64,000 nucleotides of DNA from Ectothiorhodospiraceae bacterium (GTDB lineage: Bacteria > Pseudomonadota > Gammaproteobacteria > HK1), in the NCBI GenBank assembly GCA_024234875.1, contig JACKNM010000002.1:1-64000 (forward strand), written 5' to 3'. The position numbers and the translations under genes are program-made. The notes below the pieces were generated by a model. It made no database searches, was not told where the DNA came from, and saw only the letters and a list, made by a program, of their open reading frames with translations. Of this stretch, positions 56,398 to 64,000 are shown piece after piece (the first letter of the stretch is position 1; the number at the start of each line of letters is the position of its first letter).

Positions 56398-58502
56398 CGC
56401 CGTTCCTCACTCGTCTCCCACACCGCCCGGGCATCGACCGCCACCGCACCGCTCGCGCGCACCAGCACCGGGTTCACGTCCAGCTCGCGCAGGCGAGGTC
56501 CCGCGGCGACCAGCGCCGCGCTCACCCGGCTCGCGATCTCGGCCAGCGCATCGACGTCGGCGCGCGGCCGACCACGGGCACCGTCGAGCAGCGGCCAGGT
56601 CGCGAGCGTTTCGAGCCGGGCGCGAATCGCCGCCGGCGAGGCCGGGGCCGCGATCACCGCCACGTCGCGCAGCACCTCGACCAGCACCCCGCCGAGACCG
56701 ACCAGGATCACCGGGCCGTGGGCCGGGTCGTGTCGCGCGCCGACGAACACCTCGGCCACCGCGTCGACCACCATCTCGCGCACCAGGTAGCCGTCGAGCA
56801 CGGCATCCGGGACGTTGTGCGCCATCGCCTCTGCGACGGCCGCGAATGCCTCGCACAGCGCCCCCTCGTCGGCGATGCCGACGCTTACCGCGCCGGCGTC
56901 GGACTTGTGGACGAGGCCGCGGGCGACCGCCTTGAGCACGACGGGATAGCCGATGTCCCGTGCCGCCGCCAGCGCGCCGTCGAGATCACCCACCAGCCGC
57001 CCGGCGGCGAACGGCACCCCGGCCGCCGCGAGCAAGCGCTCCGCTTCCGGCTCGGTCAGCAGGCCCGGACCGAGCCCACGGGTCGCCGCCGCCACCGCGG
57101 CCGCGTCGACCGCCACCGCCGCCCCGGCTCGGTCGGACTCGCGCGACCGGCGGTGGTCGAACAGCGCGCGCAAGACCCGCAGCGCGTCGTCCATACCGGT
57201 GTGCACCGGGATACCCCGCGCGCGGAGCGCGGCGTGCGCCGTGCGCGCGACGCTTCCCGCGGTGCTGACCATCGCGACCGGCACGCCACGCGCCTCGAGT
57301 GCGGCGATCGCCTCGGCGATCTCGTCCATCAGCGGCTGCGGGGTCATGACGTAGACCATCGCTCCCACCGCCGGATCGTCGGCCAGCAGATTCAGGGTGC
57401 GCACGATCTCGCCGAGGACGAAGGGGCGGCGGAAGCCGCCGAAGTCGATCATCGCCGCCGCGGACGGGTCGTCGGTCATCTCCGCGAGTGCGTCGCGGGT
57501 CGGCGCCGAGAGCCGCGCGACGGCGAGCCTGCGCTCGGTCGCCACCGCGTCGGAGGCGAGCACCGCGGCCCCACCCGAGCTCGACACCACCGCCAACCCC
57601 TCGGCCTTCGGCGCCCCGTGGCGGGCGAGCGCGTCGGCGCACAGCACCGCCGCCTCCGCGCTGTCGGTGAGCACGATGCCGAGCCGCTCGGCGAGGGCAG
57701 CGAAGGTCTCGTAGGCACCGGCCAGGGCGCCGGTGTGCGAGCGCGCCATCGCCGCCCCGGCACCGGTGCGACCCGCCTTCACCGCCACCACCGGCTTGCC
57801 GGCCGCTCGCGCGCGCTCGGCCGCTGCGCGCAGCCGCGGCAGGTCCTTCACCCCCTCGACGTAGAGGCAGATGGCCCTGGTCGCGGGGTCGTCGACCAGG
57901 TGCTCGAAGGCGTCGGCGAGCTCGAGATCGGCCTGGTTGCCGACCGAGATGCAGGTGCTGAAGCCGACGCCCGCGTCGTGACCGCGCATGAACATCGCGG
58001 TCATCAGCGCCCCCGACTGACTGGCGATCCCGACCGCGCCGACCGGCAGCGCGTCGACCGCCATCGTCACCGAGGGCGAGAAGGCGAGGCGGCCGGGGGC
58101 GTTGACGACGCCGAGGCAGTTCGGCCCGAGCAGGCGCATCCCACCCGCGCGCGCGACGTCGACGATGCGCCGCTCGAGCGGCACACCGGCCACCGACACG
58201 CCACCGAGGTTGCCGGTGATGACGATGGCGACCCCGACCCCGCCGGCCACGCAATCGGCGACGGTCGCCTCCAGCACCCCCGGGGGCACCGCGATGATCG
58301 CCGCGTCGGGGGCCGCCGGGACCGCGCTCACGCTCGGGAACGCGCGCAGGCCGTTCACCGCGTCCCGATTCGGGTTGATCGGATAGAGCACCCCGGGATA
58401 TCCGTGGCGCACGAGTTGGTGCATCACCCGTCCGCCGAACTTGCCGAGGTCCTCGGACGCGCCGACCACCGCAATCGACCGCGGCTCGCACAGGCGCTGC
58501 AT
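56394..58502 (-). CDS. ADP-forming acyl-CoA synthetase (acetate-CoA ligase family), fused subunits
   Basis: A 702-residue protein in which alpha and beta parts are fused. The CoA-binding domain is at about 5-130 (SIAVVGASEDLGKFGGRVMH, NCLGVVN), the succinyl-CoA ligase-like domain at about 145-455, with the phospho-accepting His in ARSHTGALAGAYE, and the ATP-grasp domain at about 480-700 (YPVVLKAVARGLVHKSDAG, VGLGGVLVEVL, ELDVNPVLV). It makes acyl-CoA from an acid, CoA and ATP, yielding ADP and phosphate, and works in reverse. It is coupled to the enoyl-CoA hydratase. The acid is unknown. Confidence 0.92.
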   Translation of the reverse strand: MQRLCEPRSIAVVGASEDLGKFGGRVMHQLVRHGYPGVLYPINPNRDAVNGLRAFPSVSAVPAAPDAAIIAVPPGVLEATVADCVAGGVGVAIVITGNLGGVSVAGVPLERRIVDVARAGGMRLLGPNCLGVVNAPGRLAFSPSVTMAVDALPVGAVGIASQSGALMTAMFMRGHDAGVGFSTCISVGNQADLELADAFEHLVDDPATRAICLYVEGVKDLPRLRAAAERARAAGKPVVAVKAGRTGAGAAMARSHTGALAGAYETFAALAERLGIVLTDSAEAAVLCADALARHGAPKAEGLAVVSSSGGAAVLASDAVATERRLAVARLSAPTRDALAEMTDDPSAAAMIDFGGFRRPFVLGEIVRTLNLLADDPAVGAMVYVMTPQPLMDEIAEAIAALEARGVPVAMVSTAGSVARTAHAALRARGIPVHTGMDDALRVLRALFDHRRSRESDRAGAAVAVDAAAVAAATRGLGPGLLTEPEAERLLAAAGVPFAAGRLVGDLDGALAAARDIGYPVVLKAVARGLVHKSDAGAVSVGIADEGALCEAFAAVAEAMAHNVPDAVLDGYLVREMVVDAVAEVFVGARHDPAHGPVILVGLGGVLVEVLRDVAVIAAPASPAAIRARLETLATWPLLDGARGRPRADVDALAEIASRVSAALVAAGPRLRELDVNPVLVRASGAVAVDARAVWETSEERR

Positions 58503-58673
58503 CGGGGTACGGGGTGGCGAGGGTCGGCTTGACACGTCTCGGCTCCGGCAACGTCGGCGGCTCACGATACCGAATTCCTCCGATGGCGCGAATGATCGGG
58601 CGCCGACCGCGACCGCGCCCGCCGACCCTCGGCTTATACTCGCCCGGCCCGCGCCACCGAGGAGGATCCACCC

Positions 58674-59561
58674 GTGACCACCACCCTGCCCCTGCGATTC
58701 GGCCTCTGCACCGACCAGAATCTGTCCTTCCCGACCCTCGTCGAGCGCTGGCAGCTCTTCGAGCGGATGGGCTTCGACAGCGTCTGGGACTGCGATCACT
58801 TCAACCAGACGAGCAACGAGACCGGTCCCTATTTCGAGGGCTGGACGACGCTGGCCGCGCTGGCCGCGCGCACCGAGCGCATTCGCGTCGGGGTGCTGGT
58901 GAGCTGCAACACGTTTCGCCACCCCGGGCTGCTCGCGCAGATGGCGATGACCGTCGACCACGTCTCCAACGGCCGCCTCGAGCTCGGCATCGGCGCCGGC
59001 TACACCGAGGGCGAGCACGGCCGCTTCGGCATCGAGCTGCCGAGCCCGGGGGAGCGACGCCGCCGGTTTCGCGAGGCGGTGCAGATCGTCGACAGCCTGC
59101 TGCGCAACGAGTCGACCACCTTCGACGGGCGCTATTACCAGCTGAAGGGCGCCTACGTCCGCCCGCGTCCGATCCAGACCCCACGCCCACCGCTCACCCT
59201 CGGGGCCCACGGCCCGATGATGCTGCGGGTGTGCGCCGAGCTCGCCGACACCTGGAACTCGCTCGGCTCGGTCGAGGAGATCGCCGAGCGCAACCGCATC
59301 CTGGACCAGCACTGTGCCGATCTGGGGCGCGACCCGGCGAGCCTGCGCCGCTCCTTCTACGGCTGGTCGTCGCAGATGAAGGCCCAGGGCCTGCCCGACT
59401 TCTGGAGCAGCGTCGGCGCGTTCGAGGAGGTGGTCGGGCGCTATCGGGAGGTCGGGATCTCCGAGTTCATCCTCGATCAGCCGCGCGACGACCAGTTCGA
59501 CGTGCTCGAGAAGGTGGTCGCGGACGTGCTCCCGGGGCTTCGTGCCGCGTCCGCCGCCTGA
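58674..59561 (+). CDS. LLM-class flavin-dependent oxidoreductase
   Basis: A 295-residue luciferase-like TIM-barrel enzyme. It opens LRFGLCTDQNLSFPTLVERW, with GFDSVWDCDHF, VDHVSNGRLELGIGAGY (near residues 93-110) and PLTLGAHGPMMLRVCAELAD later; the pattern is of the F420/FMN-dependent group. The start is GTG 58674 after GAGGAGG. It is first of a plus-strand run with a glutathione S-transferase and a sulfatase, divergent from the acyl-CoA synthetase. Which flavin and which substrate it uses cannot be told. Confidence 0.9.
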   Translation: MTTTLPLRFGLCTDQNLSFPTLVERWQLFERMGFDSVWDCDHFNQTSNETGPYFEGWTTLAALAARTERIRVGVLVSCNTFRHPGLLAQMAMTVDHVSNGRLELGIGAGYTEGEHGRFGIELPSPGERRRRFREAVQIVDSLLRNESTTFDGRYYQLKGAYVRPRPIQTPRPPLTLGAHGPMMLRVCAELADTWNSLGSVEEIAERNRILDQHCADLGRDPASLRRSFYGWSSQMKAQGLPDFWSSVGAFEEVVGRYREVGISEFILDQPRDDQFDVLEKVVADVLPGLRAASAA

Positions 59562-59639
59562 GCGCCCGAGCCACCATCCGAACCCCTGCCGTCGGCCGCG
59601 CGCCGGCGGCGGGCATCGTCGTCTCCGGAGGAACCATCG

Positions 59640-60266
59640 ATGCTGAAGCTCTACTACGCACCGGGTAGCTGTGCCCTGGCCACCCACCTCGTGCTGAGCG
59701 AGGTGGGCGCGGACTACGAGGCGATCCGCGTCGACTTCGCCGCCGGACAGCAGCGCAGCCCCGAGTACCTCGCGGTCAACCCCAAGGGCCGGGTTCCGGC
59801 GCTGGTGACCGACCGAGGTGTGTTGACCGAGAACCCCGCGGTGCTCCTCTACCTCGCGCAGATCTTTCCGAGTGCCGGGCTCGCACCGCTCGACGACCCG
59901 TTCGCGCTGGCCGAGGTGCAGTCCTTCAACAGCTATCTCTGCTCGACGGTGCACGTCGCCCACGCCCACGGCTCGCGCGGCGCGCGCTGGGTGGACTCCC
60001 AGGCCGCACTCGACGACATGAAGCGCAAGGTCCCACAGACCATGACCGACTGCTTCACCCTCATCGAGTCCGAGTACCTGCGCGGCCCGTGGGTGATGGG
60101 CGAGCAGTACACGATCTGCGACCCGTACCTCTACACCATCACCCGCTGGCTGGAGCGCGACGGTGTCGATCGCGCGCGCTTCCCGAAGGTGGCGGCGCAC
60201 CACGACCGCATCGAGGCACGCCCGGCGGTCGCCCGTGCGCTGGCCGAGCACTTCGCCGGCACCTGA
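59640..60266 (+). CDS. Glutathione S-transferase, beta-class-like
   Basis: A 208-residue GST. MLKLYYAPGSCALATHLVLSEVG is the typical bacterial beta-class start, with the catalytic-type Cys11. NPKGRVPALVTDRGVLTENPAVLLYLAQ carries the cis-Pro and glutathione-binding segments over residues 49-76. The helical domain has MGEQYTICDPYLYTI near residue 155. ATG 59640 follows CGGAGGAACC. It lies 78 bp after the LLM oxidoreductase and 33 bp before the sulfatase, probably one operon for breakdown or detoxification of a sulfated or electrophilic compound. Confidence 0.93.
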   Translation: MLKLYYAPGSCALATHLVLSEVGADYEAIRVDFAAGQQRSPEYLAVNPKGRVPALVTDRGVLTENPAVLLYLAQIFPSAGLAPLDDPFALAEVQSFNSYLCSTVHVAHAHGSRGARWVDSQAALDDMKRKVPQTMTDCFTLIESEYLRGPWVMGEQYTICDPYLYTITRWLERDGVDRARFPKVAAHHDRIEARPAVARALAEHFAGT

Positions 60267-60299
60267 CCGTCGCGCATCGCCACCCGGCGGGAGTCCGTC

Positions 60300-61778
60300 A
60301 TGCAACAGCGCCCCGAGCACCCGAACCTCGTCTTCGTCCTCACCGACCGCCAACGCCAGGACACCATGGCCTGCTACGGCAACCAGTGGGTGCAAACGCC
60401 GAACCTCAATCGGCTGGCCGAGGAGAGCCTGGTCTTCGACCACTGCTACGTGACGCAGCCGGTTTGCGCGCCCGCGCGCGCATCGCTGTTCTCGGGTCTC
60501 TACCCCCCGGCCGCGGGGATGCCGGTCAATCGTCTGGTGATGCCGGCGAACGTGCCGACGGTGGGCGAGATGCTCGGTGGGCCGTACCGCAAGGCCTATT
60601 TCGGGAAGTGGCACCTCGGCGACGAGATCTTCCGCCAGCGCGGCTTCGACGAGTGGCTCGGCTGCCACGACATCTGGTGGCCGGAGTACCGTCGCGAATC
60701 GAGCCGGCGCGAGCTCTCCGCCTACCACCACTGGCTGGTGTCGCAGGGCTTCGAGCCCGACGCACCGCACCCCGCAGGCAGGATGTTCTCCGACCGTGCC
60801 CGCGTCGGCCTGCCGGCGCAGTACCAGATCGCCTCGTACCTCGGGCAGCAGGCGGCGGCGTTCATTCGGGCGAACCGCGAGCGGCCGTTCGTGTTGTTCG
60901 TGTGCTGCATCGAGCCGCATCCCCCGTTCGTCGGCCCCTACGACCACCTGCACGACCCCACGACCCTTCCCGTCGACGACACGTTCCTGGTCCCACCCGA
61001 GGGCCACTCGCTGTTCAACCGACTGCGTGCCGACTTCTGGCGCCACGCCGCCCATGACGACATCCCGCTCGACGACGAGGCCGGCTGGCGGCGGCTTCGA
61101 GCGAGCTACTACGGCTACATGAAGCTGGTCGACGACATGGTCGGCACCATCACCGCCGCCATCGACGACGCCGGGGTGCGCGAGCGCACCGCACTCGTCT
61201 ACACCAGCGAGCACGGCGACATGGTCGGCACGCACGGGCTGCTCGAGATGCGCACGCCCTACGAGGAGGCCTCGGTGGTGCCGTTGCTGGTGCGCGCACC
61301 CTGGCTCGCGACCGTCCAGCGCCGGATCGGCGGCAACTTCAGCCAGATCGACATGCTACCGACGATGCTCGACCTGCTCGGAGAGACCATTCCCGGTCAC
61401 CTGCACGGCGAGAGCCGTCTCGACGTGCTGCGCGGCGAGGCGGATCTCGCCGGCAACGACATCGTGCTGCAGCACAACGGCATCGGCGATCGCGACCTGA
61501 CGATCGAGGCGAGCGCGCATCATTGGCCACGAGAGAAGGTCGAGCAGCTCAACTGGCTGAAGACGATCCCGTGGCGAACCCTGGTCAGTCGCGACCGGTT
61601 CAAGCTGACGCTGTGTGCGTGCGATCAGGGCGAGCTGTTCGATCTCGACGCCGACCCGGGCGAGACGACCAACCTCTTCGACCGACCCGAGCACCGCGAC
61701 CGCATCCGGCTGATGGCGGCACGGCTTCGCGTCTGGCAGGGGCGATACGGCGACTCGGCGCCACTGCCGGCGGTCTGA
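60300..61778 (+). CDS. Sulfatase-family protein with altered metal-binding residues
   Basis: A 492-residue protein of the sulfatase/phosphonate hydrolase family. Cys56 in CAPARASLFSG is the formylglycine site, and FGKWHLGD the Lys/His segment. Two metal positions differ from the usual: LTDRQRQD has Arg after Asp16 where Asp or Gln is normal, and YTSEHGDMVGTHG has Glu where Asp is expected. FEAT-like tail GELFDLDADPGETTNLFD is standard. It may have weak, changed or no sulfatase activity. There is no signal peptide. It is third gene of the LLM-GST-sulfatase run. Confidence 0.88.
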   Translation: MQQRPEHPNLVFVLTDRQRQDTMACYGNQWVQTPNLNRLAEESLVFDHCYVTQPVCAPARASLFSGLYPPAAGMPVNRLVMPANVPTVGEMLGGPYRKAYFGKWHLGDEIFRQRGFDEWLGCHDIWWPEYRRESSRRELSAYHHWLVSQGFEPDAPHPAGRMFSDRARVGLPAQYQIASYLGQQAAAFIRANRERPFVLFVCCIEPHPPFVGPYDHLHDPTTLPVDDTFLVPPEGHSLFNRLRADFWRHAAHDDIPLDDEAGWRRLRASYYGYMKLVDDMVGTITAAIDDAGVRERTALVYTSEHGDMVGTHGLLEMRTPYEEASVVPLLVRAPWLATVQRRIGGNFSQIDMLPTMLDLLGETIPGHLHGESRLDVLRGEADLAGNDIVLQHNGIGDRDLTIEASAHHWPREKVEQLNWLKTIPWRTLVSRDRFKLTLCACDQGELFDLDADPGETTNLFDRPEHRDRIRLMAARLRVWQGRYGDSAPLPAV

Positions 61779-61797
61779 GCCCGGCCCCACGCGGCGT

Positions 61798-62754
61798 TCA
61801 GCCGTCCACCAGCGCCCGGCGCAGCGTCGCCGCGTCCGGCATATCGGCGGTGCCGATGACCACCAGGCCGCGGGGCACGTCGGGCGGCGCGGGCGTCGCA
61901 TCGATGCTGTGGCGCCACCCCACGCATTGGAGCAAGTGCGGCTGCCCGCTCTCGGCGAGCTCGACGAAACCCTTGGCACGAAGCACCGAGGTGGGGAGCC
62001 CCTCGGCGAAGGCGGCGAGCCGGGCGCGCGTGACGATCGGCAGATCGCGGAGCACGGCACGGTGAAACAGGGCCTCGTGGCGATGCGCGTCGGCGCCTTC
62101 GCCGCGCGCTGGCGCCGGCTCCAAGACGGTCGCCACGGCCGCGGCGTCGAGCCCGAGCAGCGGCCCGATGGGGATCGCACCGAGGCTGGCCCGAATGCGC
62201 GGGGCACGAGGCGCGCACTCGGCGAGCCACGTCTCGGTGTCGTCCACCGCCCCCGGCTCGACGAGGTCGACCTTGGTGAGCACGACGATGTCGGCCACCG
62301 CGAGCTGGCGGCGAACCGCGTCTCCGACCAGGCGGTCGTCGGCGAGACGGCGAATCTCGCTCACGTCCGCGAGCACGACGATGCCGTTGCGCGCGAGCGC
62401 CGGGTCCACCACCGCGATGTCCGCGATCCGCTTCGGATCCGCGACGCCGCTCGCTTCCACCAACACATGGTCGACGGCGCGCGGGCCGGACACGAGGTCG
62501 ATCAACGCATCGACCAGGCTGTCCCCGATCGAGCAGCAGACACAGCCGTTGGCCAGCGCGACGGTGGAGCCGTCGTGCGCCTCGACCAGCGCGGCGTCGA
62601 TGTCGAGGGCGCCGAAGTCGTTCACCATCACGGCATAACGGGTGCCGCGATTGTCGCGCAGGATGCGGTTGAGCAGCGTCGTCTTGCCGGCGCCGAGGAA
62701 GCCACCGATCACGGTCAGCGGCAGCGGTGCCGCCGGTGTGGGTCGCGCGGTCAT
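61798..62754 (-). CDS. CobW-family G3E GTPase (metal chaperone)
   Basis: A 318-residue GTPase. Walker A IGGFLGAGKTTLLNRIL (residues 16-32), the metal-binding CxCC in GCVCCSIGD (Cys71, 73, 74), Walker B VLVEASGVADP, base-recognition TKVDLV, and a C-terminal CobW domain with VLRAKGFVEL and a short His-containing loop (GADAHRHEAL). G3E proteins load zinc, cobalt or iron into client enzymes. Its start overlaps the stop of a metal-dependent amidohydrolase gene (ATGA), an obvious candidate client. Confidence 0.92.
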   Translation of the reverse strand: MTARPTPAAPLPLTVIGGFLGAGKTTLLNRILRDNRGTRYAVMVNDFGALDIDAALVEAHDGSTVALANGCVCCSIGDSLVDALIDLVSGPRAVDHVLVEASGVADPKRIADIAVVDPALARNGIVVLADVSEIRRLADDRLVGDAVRRQLAVADIVVLTKVDLVEPGAVDDTETWLAECAPRAPRIRASLGAIPIGPLLGLDAAAVATVLEPAPARGEGADAHRHEALFHRAVLRDLPIVTRARLAAFAEGLPTSVLRAKGFVELAESGQPHLLQCVGWRHSIDATPAPPDVPRGLVVIGTADMPDAATLRRALVDG

Positions 62755-64000
62755 GGGCGTGGCCGCGGCACCGGAAAGGGCCTGCCGCCGACCACCGTGC
62801 CCCACACGCGGACATCGGCGAGCGCCTCGGGGGCGACCTCCAGCGGGTCGGCGTCGAGGACCGCGAAATCGGCGTGCTTGCCGGGCTCGATGCTGCCGAC
62901 CAGATGATCGAGCTTGAGCGTGTACGCGGCGCCCTGGGTGATCGCGAACAGCGCATCGGAGACCGAGATGCGCTCGGCCTCGCCCAGCAGGCGACCGGTG
63001 CGGGTTCGGCGGTTCACCGCGCACCACGCGGTGAACAACGGGCCGAAGGGCGTCACCGGCGCGTCGCAGTGAATCGCGAGCGCGACCCCATGGCCGAGCG
63101 CGGTGCTGGCCGCGTCGAGACGCTCGGCACGATCCGGCCCCATGGTGATCGCGGCGTGCTGGTCGCCCCAGTAGTAGATGTGGTTGGAGAAGAGGTTCAC
63201 CGCCACACCGAGCGCCGCCATGCGCCGGAACTGCGCCGCGTCGGCCATCTGGCAATGCTGGAGGGTGTAGCGGTGGTCGGGTCGGGGTCGACGAGCGAGG
63301 GCGCGCTCGAGCAGGTCCAGCATCAGCTCCGAGGCCTCGTCACCGTTGACGTGGGCGTGCATCTGCAGCCCGGCGTCGTGATAGGCGTCGACCAGCTCAC
63401 CCAGCACCGCGGGCGGCTGGTTCCAGACCCCGTTCGGCGCCCCGTTGAAATAGCCAGGCCAGCGCAGGCGGGCGCTGAAGCCCTGGATCGAGCCGTCGGT
63501 CATGATCTTCACCAGCCCGAACCGCAGCTTCTCGGTGTTGAACGCCTCGAGCGCCCGCACCCGCGCCACGCCGTCGCGTGCGCTCGCGGTGAGCGCCGAG
63601 AACGCCGGCACCACGCGCAGCGGGAAATCGTCCTCCGCGGTCACCGCGCGATAGGTCTCGACCGTCGCCGCGTCCAGCGCCATGTGCAGATCGGTCGCGG
63701 TCGTGATGCCTGCGTTGCGCGCGGAGTGAGCGAACCGGAACAGCGACTCGCGACTGATCGCGACCCGGTAGGGATTACCGATGGTGCGGTAGATCATGTA
63801 CGTCGCCGGCGCCTCCTGGAGCTCACCGGTCGGCTCACCATCCGCGCCTTTCAGCACCCCGTCGACATCGGTGTCGCGTGTGATGCCGGCGCGCCCGAGG
63901 GCCACCGTGTTGACGTTCAGCAGGTGGCAGCTCTGGTGCATGACCACCACCGGCCGGCGCGTCGAGACGCGGTCCAGGTCGGCCGCCACCATGCGGCGAC
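62751..64000 (-). CDS. Amidohydrolase, YtcJ-like (partial, 5' end outside window)
   Basis: At least 416 residues; the frame is open to the right edge, so the N-terminal metal-binding part is missing. Visible: MHAHVNGDEASELMLDLLE, LQHCQMADAAQFRR (barrel histidines), LAIHCDAPVTPFGP (catalytic Asp) and the C-terminal sandwich IEPGKHADFAVLDADPLEV. It belongs to the same COG1574-type family as 39744-41435. It is coupled to the CobW GTPase at its 3' end, which suggests metal delivery. The substrate is unknown. Confidence 0.88.
   Translation of the reverse strand, partial: RRMVAADLDRVSTRRPVVVMHQSCHLLNVNTVALGRAGITRDTDVDGVLKGADGEPTGELQEAPATYMIYRTIGNPYRVAISRESLFRFAHSARNAGITTATDLHMALDAATVETYRAVTAEDDFPLRVVPAFSALTASARDGVARVRALEAFNTEKLRFGLVKIMTDGSIQGFSARLRWPGYFNGAPNGVWNQPPAVLGELVDAYHDAGLQMHAHVNGDEASELMLDLLERALARRPRPDHRYTLQHCQMADAAQFRRMAALGVAVNLFSNHIYYWGDQHAAITMGPDRAERLDAASTALGHGVALAIHCDAPVTPFGPLFTAWCAVNRRTRTGRLLGEAERISVSDALFAITQGAAYTLKLDHLVGSIEPGKHADFAVLDADPLEVAPEALADVRVWGTVVGGRPFPVPRPRP

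Noticed and set aside
58503..61235. Fusion of the acyl-CoA synthetase frame with upstream sequence
   Set aside because: The open frame runs antisense to the LLM, GST and sulfatase genes. The CoA-binding domain begins normally at ATG 58502.
1..64000. CRISPR array
   Set aside because: No run of regularly spaced identical repeats is present anywhere; the short repeats found are dispersed and in both orientations.

Overview
The window comes from a GC-rich Gram-negative bacterium, most likely of the Pseudomonadota. Evidence: sigma-54 and ECF regulators, TctCBA and polar amino-acid ABC importers with cleavable periplasmic binding proteins, LysR regulators, a PEP-CTERM-like secreted protein and a GGDEF-EAL protein. 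The genus cannot be told from the sequence. About 45 protein genes are supported; no complete rRNA or tRNA gene is present.

Layout. 1-2.9 kb is accessory DNA: fragments of broken genes, a PIN/ribbon-helix-helix toxin-antitoxin pair between two 128-bp direct repeats, an intact IS5-like element with a chimeric transposase, and a 42-bp 3' fragment of a tRNA-Lys gene that looks like the right attachment site of an integrated island. 3.1-15.8 kb is ordinary chromosome: a TRIC-like channel; a VOC/YCII/AHSA1/DUF1428/ECF42 operon with a plausible autoregulated promoter; a secreted protein of unknown function; a divergent LysR/GST pair followed by a PNPOx-reductase-ferredoxin fusion; and a UPF0182 membrane protein. 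15.8-22.2 kb is a self-contained regulon: a PAS-containing sigma-54 activator faces an NTF2-like protein, a disulfide reductase, an agmatinase-type ureohydrolase and a flavin monooxygenase, with a textbook -24/-12 promoter and a palindromic upstream site between them.

22-38 kb holds two secreted or envelope proteins (a lectin-fold-like protein and a coiled-coil LysM protein), a UxuA-type dehydratase, a tctCBA-sulfatase-EamA operon and a divergent TauD-arylsulfatase pair, then an Fpg-type glycosylase and a PEP-CTERM-like protein bracketed by short repeats. 38-48 kb carries a Baeyer-Villiger-type monooxygenase, a YtcJ-like amidohydrolase, a GGDEF-EAL protein, a cysteine-rich unknown protein with DUF952, and a LysR/DoxX/extradiol dioxygenase group. 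48-54 kb is a complete amino-acid ABC importer and a hybrid histidine kinase separated by a 180-bp MITE. 54-64 kb is catabolic: an EstB-like hydrolase, enoyl-CoA hydratase with an ADP-forming acyl-CoA synthetase, an LLM flavoenzyme, GST, a third sulfatase with altered metal ligands, and a CobW GTPase overlapping a second amidohydrolase that runs off the end.

Taken together the region suggests a metabolically versatile heterotroph using sulfate esters, carboxylates, ketones and guanidino compounds. The least explained items are the sigma-54 ureohydrolase/monooxygenase regulon, a family of about 40-bp repeats carrying the core GGTCNGACCCC that sits at gene ends, and the repeat-flanked cassette near the left edge.
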